Below, one piece after another: positions 23,449 to 29,170 of a DNA stretch of 29,170 bases. The position numbers and the translations under genes were made by a program. Origin of the DNA: Prolixibacteraceae bacterium (GTDB lineage: Bacteria > Bacteroidota > Bacteroidia > Bacteroidales > Prolixibacteraceae); the NCBI GenBank assembly GCA_003516705.1, contig DPCJ01000024.1:1-29170 (forward strand), given 5' to 3'. Within the stretch, counting starts at the first letter, position 1. Each line of letters begins with the position of its first letter. The notes below the pieces were generated by a model. It did not search any database. It was not told the DNA's origin and saw only the letters and a list, made by a program, of their open reading frames with translations.

Positions 23449-24489
23449 ATGAAGACAATTTCCTCAATCTTTGTTTTATTGATGGTTACTTTATCAGGCT
23501 TTATTGCCGGAGCCAAAACGGAACCTGTTTTAAAATTCGGCGAAAACGGAAAGCTGAAAATACTTCAGTTCACCGACATTCATTTTCAGTACAACTCCTA
23601 CCGGTCAGACAGTGCGCTGGTGTTGATGAAGAATGCTGTTGAAACTGAAAAACCCGGTCTGGTGGTTTTAACCGGCGACGTGGTTTGTTCTGAAAACACA
23701 AAAAAAGCCTGGCTGGCATTAACACAGATTTTTGTGGATGCAAAAGTACCGTGGGCAGTGGTGCTGGGTAACCACGATGTGGAATACGAGTTAACCTCAA
23801 AAGAAATTATTGAAACCATCACCGGTTTGCCATACTGTCTTGCGGTTAACGACCCCGAGCGTATTTCGGGAAGCGGGAATTATATCGTTCCGGTACAGTC
23901 GGCAAAATCAAAAGAAACTAAGGCTGTCCTTTGGTTTCTCGATTCGCATTCGAGTTTTGAAAAGGGAAGCGAAATGGGAACCTACGATTGGATAAAGCAA
24001 GACCAGATTCAGTGGTACCGCCAGGAAAGTGCAAAACTGACCAAAACCAACAACGGTAAACCATATCCGGCGCTGGCATTTTTCCATATTCCGCTACCCG
24101 AATACAAGGAAGTGTGGGGAAAGGAAAAAACAGTGGGAGTGAAGCATGAAGATGTTTGTTCGCCCGATATAAATTCGGGAATGTACAACGCCTTTCTTGA
24201 ATCGGGCGATGTAATGGGGATGTTTGTTGGCCACGACCACGATAACAATTATGTTGGCAGTTTACGTGAAATTTGCATGGTTTACGGTCAGGCCACCGGC
24301 CGCGAAACTTATGGCACCATTGGCAAAGGTTACCGTGTGATTGAACTTTACGAAGAACAGCGGAAATTTGATACCTGGGTGCGGATTATATACAATGCCG
24401 ACAGAGATAAAGATTTATGGGAACCAACCCGCAGCTCTGAAAAAGCCCTTTTTGTAACTTATCCCGATTCGTTTTTGGAGAAAAAGTAA
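23449..24489 (+). CDS. secreted-type metallophosphoesterase (calcineurin-like)
   Basis: The 346-residue protein begins with a signal peptide ending near SGFIAGAKT. All metal-site motifs of the calcineurin-like superfamily are visible: FTDIH (Asp43, His45), LTGDV (Asp77), GNHD (107-110), AFFHIPLPEY, and the final VGHDHDN. The spacing resembles plant purple acid phosphatase 29-type and Bacteroidota phosphodiesterase proteins. It probably acts outside the cytoplasm on phosphomono- or diesters. A strong terminator follows. No other phosphate genes flank it, so phosphate regulation cannot be argued. Confidence 0.92.
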   Translation: MKTISSIFVLLMVTLSGFIAGAKTEPVLKFGENGKLKILQFTDIHFQYNSYRSDSALVLMKNAVETEKPGLVVLTGDVVCSENTKKAWLALTQIFVDAKVPWAVVLGNHDVEYELTSKEIIETITGLPYCLAVNDPERISGSGNYIVPVQSAKSKETKAVLWFLDSHSSFEKGSEMGTYDWIKQDQIQWYRQESAKLTKTNNGKPYPALAFFHIPLPEYKEVWGKEKTVGVKHEDVCSPDINSGMYNAFLESGDVMGMFVGHDHDNNYVGSLREICMVYGQATGRETYGTIGKGYRVIELYEEQRKFDTWVRIIYNADRDKDLWEPTRSSEKALFVTYPDSFLEKK

Positions 24490-24510
24490 AAATCAGTTTT
24501 AAAGGAAAAG

Positions 24511-24547
24511 AATCCCCGTTCTTCCACAAAGGAAAGGGGATTTTTAT
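24511..24547 (+). terminator. Rho-independent terminator after the phosphoesterase gene
   Basis: AATCCCC (24511-24517) pairs with GGGGATT (24536-24542) and is followed by a T-rich run, 21 bp after the stop codon. Confidence 0.7.
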
Positions 24548-24779
24548 TTGCAGTCCGACTATTTTCCCCAGGTAAGAATTTTTATAAAAATTTGCATATA
24601 TCTCCATACAATCCTGTCCAATCTTCCGTTTTGCTTATTCAAGGAAATTTTTCTGTCATACACAAATCATTTTTTCAATGGGGAGATTTTTGTTTTGATT
24701 TTTGGGCCTGAATAACCGGACGTTTTTTTTCCGGGATATTGAATAAAAGTGAGAAACGGTAAATATTGTTACAGAAACG

Positions 24780-25955
24780 ATGGAAAGCAACAGTTGTATC
24801 AGAAAATTTATACTGATTCCGGGTTTAACCGGTTTTTTGTTTTTAACCCTTTTAACCAATGTTTTGGGTAATGAGTCCGATTCGTTAAAGCTGGATAACA
24901 AAAAACAATATTTCAGTGCTTCGGGCAATTACCAGCGGGGAAACGTAATGCCTACAACCGATTTTGTAAAAGGAGATAATCTGGCCGGACACCCGATTAA
25001 AAATTACGAAAATTATTCGTTGAAAATACTTTGGCAAAATCCGGGTTATACCGACTGGCAAAAGGTGTTCAGGGTTCCGTATTATGGATTTGGTTTATCG
25101 ATGGGAAATTTTTATAACCCTGAGGAGATTGGTTATCCGGTTTCGGTGTACGGTGTGCTTGGAATTCCGGTTTTCAGGGTAAAAAAGTTTGAGCTTTACT
25201 ATGAAATGCAGTTCGGAACAGCTTTTTACTGGGAAAAGTACGATTCCATCACCAATCCCAAAAACCTGGTTATTGGTGGAGGAATGACAGTTCACCTGAA
25301 TCTTGGACTTAACGCCTTTTATCAGGTTACAAAAAATATTGACCTGGGTGCGGGAATTGGTTTTATTCATTTTTCAAACGGTGGTTTTGAGCGGCCCAAC
25401 AACGGCTTTAACATTTATGCGCCATCGGCTGAGTTAAAATATCATTTTGGTGGAAAACCCGAAGCCCGTAAAGTGGAACATGCCGGAAAACTGGAACGGT
25501 CGGATGAATTGTTTCTGATGCTTGGTTATGGCGACCACCAGTTGATTGAGCATGAGCTCGATACGAATTATTTTGCAGTGGGCGGAATCAGCGCCATTTA
25601 TTTTAACCGTTTTTCAAATGCTGCCCGCATTGGGTTGGGCACCGACATCAATTATTGGTGGGGACTTAATGCCTTGCCCGACGGTTCACCAGGACCTTAT
25701 TCGTTTAAAAATATGACTGTCGGTTTAATTCTTCAGCCCGAGGTAATCATCGGCAAGTTGTCGCTGGTGAGTGGATTTGGAATTTATGCGCGACACCGTA
25801 ATTTTGGCAGTTTTAAACAAACTTACCAGCGATTGGGGGTAAGGTTTGATGTGTATAAAAACTTTTCGGCAGGTATAAATGTGAGGGCAATTAATTTTAC
25901 TGAAGCCGAATTTTTGGAGTTTAATTTTGGTTACCGGTTTAAATGGGCGCGATAA
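24780..25955 (+). CDS. PagL-like acyloxyacyl hydrolase (outer membrane)
   Basis: The 391-residue protein has a signal peptide (about residues 10-30). The region from about 100 to 230 resembles lipid A 3-O-deacylase PagL: FGTAFYWEKYDSITN, GGGMTVHLNLGLNAFYQV, then GIGFIHFSNGGFERPNNG with His197 and Ser199 of the HxSN motif. These are the catalytic His and Ser of PagL. The third residue of the PagL triad, a Glu 12 residues after the Ser, would be Asn211 here. Barrel-like strands continue to an aromatic C-terminal end, YRFKWAR, longer than classical PagL. Lipid A deacylation is therefore plausible but not secure. It stands alone, with a leader of about 240 bp after a terminator. Confidence 0.85.
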   Translation: MESNSCIRKFILIPGLTGFLFLTLLTNVLGNESDSLKLDNKKQYFSASGNYQRGNVMPTTDFVKGDNLAGHPIKNYENYSLKILWQNPGYTDWQKVFRVPYYGFGLSMGNFYNPEEIGYPVSVYGVLGIPVFRVKKFELYYEMQFGTAFYWEKYDSITNPKNLVIGGGMTVHLNLGLNAFYQVTKNIDLGAGIGFIHFSNGGFERPNNGFNIYAPSAELKYHFGGKPEARKVEHAGKLERSDELFLMLGYGDHQLIEHELDTNYFAVGGISAIYFNRFSNAARIGLGTDINYWWGLNALPDGSPGPYSFKNMTVGLILQPEVIIGKLSLVSGFGIYARHRNFGSFKQTYQRLGVRFDVYKNFSAGINVRAINFTEAEFLEFNFGYRFKWAR

Positions 25956-25991
25956 ATGATTACATTTGCCGCTACTAAAAATATTGGATGT

Positions 25992-25999
25992 TACTTTTG
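25992..25999 (+). promoter_or_regulatory. candidate -7 box for the methyltransferase leader
   Basis: TACTTTTG matches TAnnTTTG; TACATTTG at 25961-25968 is a second match and its TTTG could alternatively serve as a loose -33 element, with a 23-bp gap. If used, transcripts would start near 26005 and carry about 170 nt of leader. Confidence 0.35.
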
Positions 26000-26020
26000 A
26001 TTTCGGATAGTGTGAGGTAA

Positions 26021-26139
26021 ATAACCCCTGGCTTTGGCCGGCGGTTATCCATTTGAATACTCGGGCAGGTTCCTGTCGGAGTGATTTTTACATATTTTTT
26101 TAATAACAATTTGAAATCCTGCAAAATATAATGTTTTGC
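26021..26139 (+). promoter_or_regulatory. structured 5' leader with three hairpins
   Basis: Hairpin 1, 26021-26048: ATAACC/GGTTAT continued by CTGGC/GCCGG with a TTTG loop, 11 of 12 pairs including one G-T. Hairpin 2, 26059-26082: ACTC/GAGT, one G-G mismatch, then GGCAGG/CCTGTC with a TT loop, followed by a T-rich tract. Hairpin 3, 26121-26139: GCAAAA/TTTTGC. No known riboswitch class was recognised; hairpin 2 plus the Ts could be an attenuator or the terminator of the PagL-like gene. Confidence 0.5.
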
Positions 26140-26173
26140 TTTTGACAGGGTTTCAGCAATAAATTTTAATATC

Positions 26174-26947
26174 ATGAGTAACGAAAATAAATCAATTCAC
26201 GAGTTCGATTTTAACCTGATTTGCGAATATTTTTCAGCTATCGAACGTCAGGGGCCGGGAAGTCCCGAAGTAACAATTAAAGCCTTGAGTTTTATCGATA
26301 ATTTGACTGCTGAATCGCACATTGCCGACCTTGGTTGCGGCACCGGGGGACAAACGATGATAGTTGCCCAAAATGCACCCGGTATAATTACCGGCATCGA
26401 CTTGTTTCCCCTTTTTATTGACCTTTTTAATGCCAATTCACAAAAAACAGGATTAAACGAAAGAGTGAAAGGAGTAGTGGGTTCAATGGACAGTCTTCCT
26501 TTCGGAGAAAAGGAACTCGACCTGATTTGGAGTGAAGGCGCCATTTATAACATCGGGTTTGAACGTGGACTGAACGAATGGCGGAAATTTCTGAAAACCG
26601 GCGGCTACCTTGCTGTTACCGAAGCTTCGTGGTTTACTGATGAAAGGCCTGAAGAAATTGAAACTTTCTGGAAAGATGCTTATCCTGAAATCGACACCAT
26701 TCCGAATAAAGTGGGGCAAATGCAAAAAGCCGGGTACATTCCCGTGGCCACATTTATCCTGCCCGAAAACTGCTGGACAACAAATTTTTATGACTTGCAG
26801 GCGTTGGCACAGGAAGCCTTTCTGAAAAAACATGCCGGGAACAAAACTGCAGAGGAACTCGTTGCCAACGAACGGCGCGAAGCACAATTGTATCAAAAGT
26901 ACAAAGCGTTTTATGGCTATGTTTTTTATATCGGGAAGAAGGTTTAA
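26174..26947 (+). CDS. class I SAM-dependent methyltransferase
   Basis: The 257-residue protein shows the Rossmann methyltransferase motif I, HIADLGCGTGGQT, followed by ITGIDLFPLFID with the acidic residue for the SAM ribose, GVVGSMDSLPFGEKELDLIWSEGAIYN as the next motifs, and the FLKTGGYLAVTEASWF strand. The length and pattern fit the small-molecule or UbiE-like MTase class. The substrate is not evident; the C-terminal half is helical (AQEAFLKKHAGNKTAEELV). It begins with ATG at 26174 after a structured leader and ends in a strong terminator, so it is monocistronic. Confidence 0.92.
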   Translation: MSNENKSIHEFDFNLICEYFSAIERQGPGSPEVTIKALSFIDNLTAESHIADLGCGTGGQTMIVAQNAPGIITGIDLFPLFIDLFNANSQKTGLNERVKGVVGSMDSLPFGEKELDLIWSEGAIYNIGFERGLNEWRKFLKTGGYLAVTEASWFTDERPEEIETFWKDAYPEIDTIPNKVGQMQKAGYIPVATFILPENCWTTNFYDLQALAQEAFLKKHAGNKTAEELVANERREAQLYQKYKAFYGYVFYIGKKV

Positions 26948-26971
26948 CTAATGCCTGATTTTGATAAATGG

Positions 26972-27006
26972 GAACCGTTCTGTTCAAAAAGAACGGTTCT
27001 TTTTTT
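26972..27006 (+). terminator. Rho-independent terminator after the methyltransferase gene
   Basis: GAACCGTTC (26972-26980) and GAACGGTTC (26991-26999) form a perfect 9-bp stem with a 10-base loop, followed by a run of about seven T, 24 bp after the stop codon. Confidence 0.85.
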
Positions 27007-27141
27007 GCTCAGTGCGCTGGCTTTTCATACATCCGACTGGTTTTGTTTAGTCGTTTCATAACATTAAGCGAACCCAACGGAGTTCAATTATAAAAAATGA
27101 AATTAACTAAAAAACGCTGTTTAATTGATTTTGTACGCATG

Positions 27142-27636
27142 TTAACGTTGATTCAAATGGGTTCCATTCTCCTGAATTATTTTCCATTCGTTATCAAACT
27201 TTTTGAAAACCATTGTCCAGCAACCGTCGTGAATAAGCGTGTCTCCTGATGTTGTCAGTATTTTGCTCATAAATTCAGCAGTACAGGTTGCTGCATTGTT
27301 TGAAAGTGCATAAACATACAGCTCAGAAATGCTCATTTCTGTAAATTTTTGCGTTGTACTGAATGCTTTTTTTACGCCTGCCTGGTATTCAGAATAAGAC
27401 CTGAAATTTAATTTTCCATCTCCGCCAAAGATATACCCTGGTTGATTGGCTCTTAATGCAGTATGAGTTTCAAAACATAATGTTTCGGCATTCATAAAAT
27501 TTCTTACAATGATTTCAATTTCATCTTCAATGGAAGCTTTTTCTGTAACCGAAAGTTCGCATGTAGTTTTTGGCTCGCAAGCCAGCAGCATTATTATGAT
27601 AATGCCCAAAATTGCTGATAAACGTAAACTTTTCAT
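27142..27636 (-). CDS. NTF2-like lipoprotein
   Basis: The 164-residue protein has a lipoprotein signal, IIIIMLLAC, with Cys20 and EPKTTCE following. The rest, IEDEIEIIVRNFMNAETL and the ending GCWTMVFKKFDNEWKIIQENGTHLN, matches the SnoaL/NTF2-like alpha-plus-beta barrel pattern, in which a final WKI...HxS/N strand is common. Such proteins bind or convert small molecules, or merely serve as scaffolds; this one is envelope-located. It is alone on the minus strand, divergent from the glycosyltransferase gene across 255 bp of AT-rich sequence in which no feature is clear. Confidence 0.78.
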   Translation of the reverse strand: MKSLRLSAILGIIIIMLLACEPKTTCELSVTEKASIEDEIEIIVRNFMNAETLCFETHTALRANQPGYIFGGDGKLNFRSYSEYQAGVKKAFSTTQKFTEMSISELYVYALSNNAATCTAEFMSKILTTSGDTLIHDGCWTMVFKKFDNEWKIIQENGTHLNQR

Positions 27637-27891
27637 ATTGTTGTTTTAAAGTTGATTAAGCTGGAAAATTGCTATACAATTTACTTAATTCTATATTAAT
27701 TTCATATTGATTTTATGTCGGATTTATAGCTGTCTAATAATCATTTTCCGGGTTGCATTAAAAAATCGAAATTTTGGGCGAACAATAAAAACCGAATTCA
27801 TTGCTTCAATATTAAAATGTTTATCATTGGCCCAGAATGACTGAGATGACAAATAGTTTGTTTAATAAAGCGAGTCATTTATTTTTAACGG

Positions 27892-28725
27892 ATGAATTTA
27901 CCACTAGTATCTGTTTGCATGCCAACCCGAAACGGGGCTGAGTTTATTGAGGAAACATTAAACTGTGTTTATCAGCAGGACTACAGACCGTTAGAGCTGA
28001 TTATTTCTGACGATGGATCGTCGGATGATACGGTTCAGATTATTTCAGACATAACGAAGAACTGGAATGTAACTGTCAATATTTATCATCATAACCCAAC
28101 CGTAATTGGCGCCAACTGGAACAACTGTGTTAAAATGGCTAAGGGAAAATACATAAAGTTTCTGTTCCAGGATGATATTATCTATTCAAATTGTATTTCT
28201 GCAATGGTTGCCCTTTCGGAGCAGGACGAAGAAATCGGGCTGACTTTTTGCAATCGCGATATTATTGGGAACCTGAGCGGTAAAGCAGATTGGTTACAGC
28301 GACATGGAGACCTCTCTGGAAAATGGAATGATTTAAAGCCAATTCAGGACGGTAAATTGCTGTTAATACAGCCAGACTTTTTAAAATCGCCGCGAAATAA
28401 AATTGGAGAGCCAACGGTTGTTCTGCTTAAACGGCAATGTTTCGAAGAAATTGGTTTTTTTTCGGAGGAACTTAAACAGACCCTGGATTATGAATATTGG
28501 TACAGAATGTTGCCTAAGTATAAAATTGGTTATATCAACGAAAAATTAGCTGCGTTCAGGTTACACGATAATCAGGCGACACATCATAACCTGTCGGGTG
28601 TTGGCAATGAGTATCTGATATATTACAAATCAATTTATAAGAATGTTTTTAGTTATTTGAACTGGTACAATAAAGTGAAAATTATATTTAAGATATTCTC
28701 AATAACCTTAAAACATTACAAGTAA
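27892..28725 (+). CDS. family 2 glycosyltransferase
   Basis: The 277-residue protein opens with VSVCMPTRNGAEFIEETL, the nucleotide-sugar-binding start of GT-A family 2, followed by LELIISDDGSSDDT and KYIKFLFQDDIIY with the DxD-equivalent metal site. The C-terminal half has GEPTVVLLKRQCFEEIGFF and the acceptor-side LDYEYWYRMLPKYK, with LAAFRLHDNQATHH near the end. GT2 enzymes of this size commonly add sugars in polysaccharide or surface glycan synthesis. No other glycan gene is within the window, so the pathway is undefined. The next gene converges from the other strand. Confidence 0.92.
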   Translation: MNLPLVSVCMPTRNGAEFIEETLNCVYQQDYRPLELIISDDGSSDDTVQIISDITKNWNVTVNIYHHNPTVIGANWNNCVKMAKGKYIKFLFQDDIIYSNCISAMVALSEQDEEIGLTFCNRDIIGNLSGKADWLQRHGDLSGKWNDLKPIQDGKLLLIQPDFLKSPRNKIGEPTVVLLKRQCFEEIGFFSEELKQTLDYEYWYRMLPKYKIGYINEKLAAFRLHDNQATHHNLSGVGNEYLIYYKSIYKNVFSYLNWYNKVKIIFKIFSITLKHYK

Positions 28726-28774
28726 AATACGGCCAATCTCTGCAGCTGAGAAATATCTGATGAACATCATTATG

Positions 28775-29170
28775 CTAATTGTTTTGAATTCCTTTAGAAA
28801 TCAGGTCAATGAGTTTATTCTTGTCAACCGGTTTCTCAATAAACCCGTTACAACCGGCGGCAATAGATTTGGCTTTGTAGTCTTCCTGGGCAAAAGCTGT
28901 TTGCGCAATTATAAAAATGCCGGGGTTAAATTTGCGGATTTGTTTCACAGCTTCCATACCATCCAATTCAGGCATTTTTGAGTCCATGAGAATAATATCG
29001 GTGTCGGGGTTGTTTTTGGTTAATTTAATAGCTTCGAAACCCGTGGTTGCATGGAGTATTTCGGCCGATATTTCTTCAAGAATGTATTTCAGGTAAAAAA
29101 ATGAGATTTTGTCGTCTTCAGCAACAATTACCTTTAATCCGGCGGGGATTTCTGTTTTGCCGTTTTCCCA
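28775..29170 (-). CDS. response-regulator receiver domain, 5'-partial (probable hybrid histidine kinase end)
   Basis: The frame reads from the right window edge leftward for 131 residues: a short linker WENGKTEIPAGLK, then VIVAEDDKISFFYL (acidic pocket EDD), IILMDSKMPELDG with the phospho-acceptor Asp63, AQTAFAQ with the conserved Thr, and FIEKPVDKNKL with the Lys. It ends at the receiver-domain C-terminus, with no output domain. The linker before it is typical of a receiver following a histidine kinase core, so this is probably the tail of a hybrid kinase; the rest is outside the window. The Met at 28987 is internal and not a start. Confidence 0.88.
   Translation of the reverse strand, partial: WENGKTEIPAGLKVIVAEDDKISFFYLKYILEEISAEILHATTGFEAIKLTKNNPDTDIILMDSKMPELDGMEAVKQIRKFNPGIFIIAQTAFAQEDYKAKSIAAGCNGFIEKPVDKNKLIDLISKGIQNN

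Noticed and set aside
25975..26175. 66-codon minus-strand frame over the methyltransferase leader
   Set aside because: Overlaps the hairpins completely and has no start context or domain; the structured RNA reading is preferred.

Overview
The window looks like chromosomal DNA of a member of the Bacteroidota, probably a Bacteroidales/Marinilabiliales-type organism. This rests on the protein families present: an AraC regulator with a membrane-embedded N-terminal half, MG2/TonB-plug proteins, PagL-like acyloxyacyl hydrolase, DHCW-motif cupin and many short-lipobox lipoproteins. It is also supported by the scarcity of Shine-Dalgarno sites and by promoter candidates of the TAnnTTTG type. No rRNA, tRNA, CRISPR array, phage structural gene or intact transposase was seen. 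The taxonomic call is an inference from composition and families only.

Layout. Positions 1-3100 hold loosely spaced leftward genes: a DUF6448-type exported protein, a membrane AraC-type regulator, a degraded tyrosine-recombinase tail, a muconolactone-isomerase-like small protein and a lipoprotein. Positions 3158-6030 hold a two-gene unit, a PadR regulator followed after 4 bp by a short UvrA-like ABC protein. Its promoter region carries two near-identical operator palindromes 52 bp apart. Positions 6048-6180 are a compact palindrome-rich element. From 6261 to 18107 almost everything is leftward and closely packed: an LRR protein, AlkD-like glycosylase, GNAT, TrpF-like protein, serine hydrolase lipoprotein, barrel-like protein, membrane protein, a frameshifted M1-type peptidase, a second serine hydrolase, cupin, metallo-beta-lactamase-fold hydrolase, tandem GNAT, ICMT-like membrane methyltransferase and a small carboxypeptidase-regulatory-like exported protein. 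Positions 18141-18781 are gene-free and hold a degenerate 8-bp tandem array and a second palindromic element. An AlkZ-like winged-helix protein and an exported PNPOx-fold protein close the leftward block.

From 20720 the main direction switches to rightward: an 835-residue MG2/TonB-plug surface protein, a secreted-type metallophosphoesterase, a PagL-like outer-membrane deacylase, and a SAM-dependent methyltransferase behind a strongly structured leader. A leftward NTF2-like lipoprotein, a rightward family 2 glycosyltransferase and the leftward C-terminal receiver domain of a protein cut by the window edge complete it.

Themes. Three genes point to DNA damage tolerance (UvrA-like with PadR control, AlkD-like, AlkZ-like), though they are not in one operon. 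Much of the rest is envelope or secreted chemistry (two serine hydrolases, M1 peptidase, phosphoesterase, lipid A deacylase, MG2/plug protein). The most noteworthy non-gene signals are the paired PadR operators, the tetranucleotide-repeat frameshift in the M1 peptidase, two or three REP-like palindromic elements, the 8-bp array, and the multi-hairpin leader before the methyltransferase. I found no clear, complete novel defence or mobile system.
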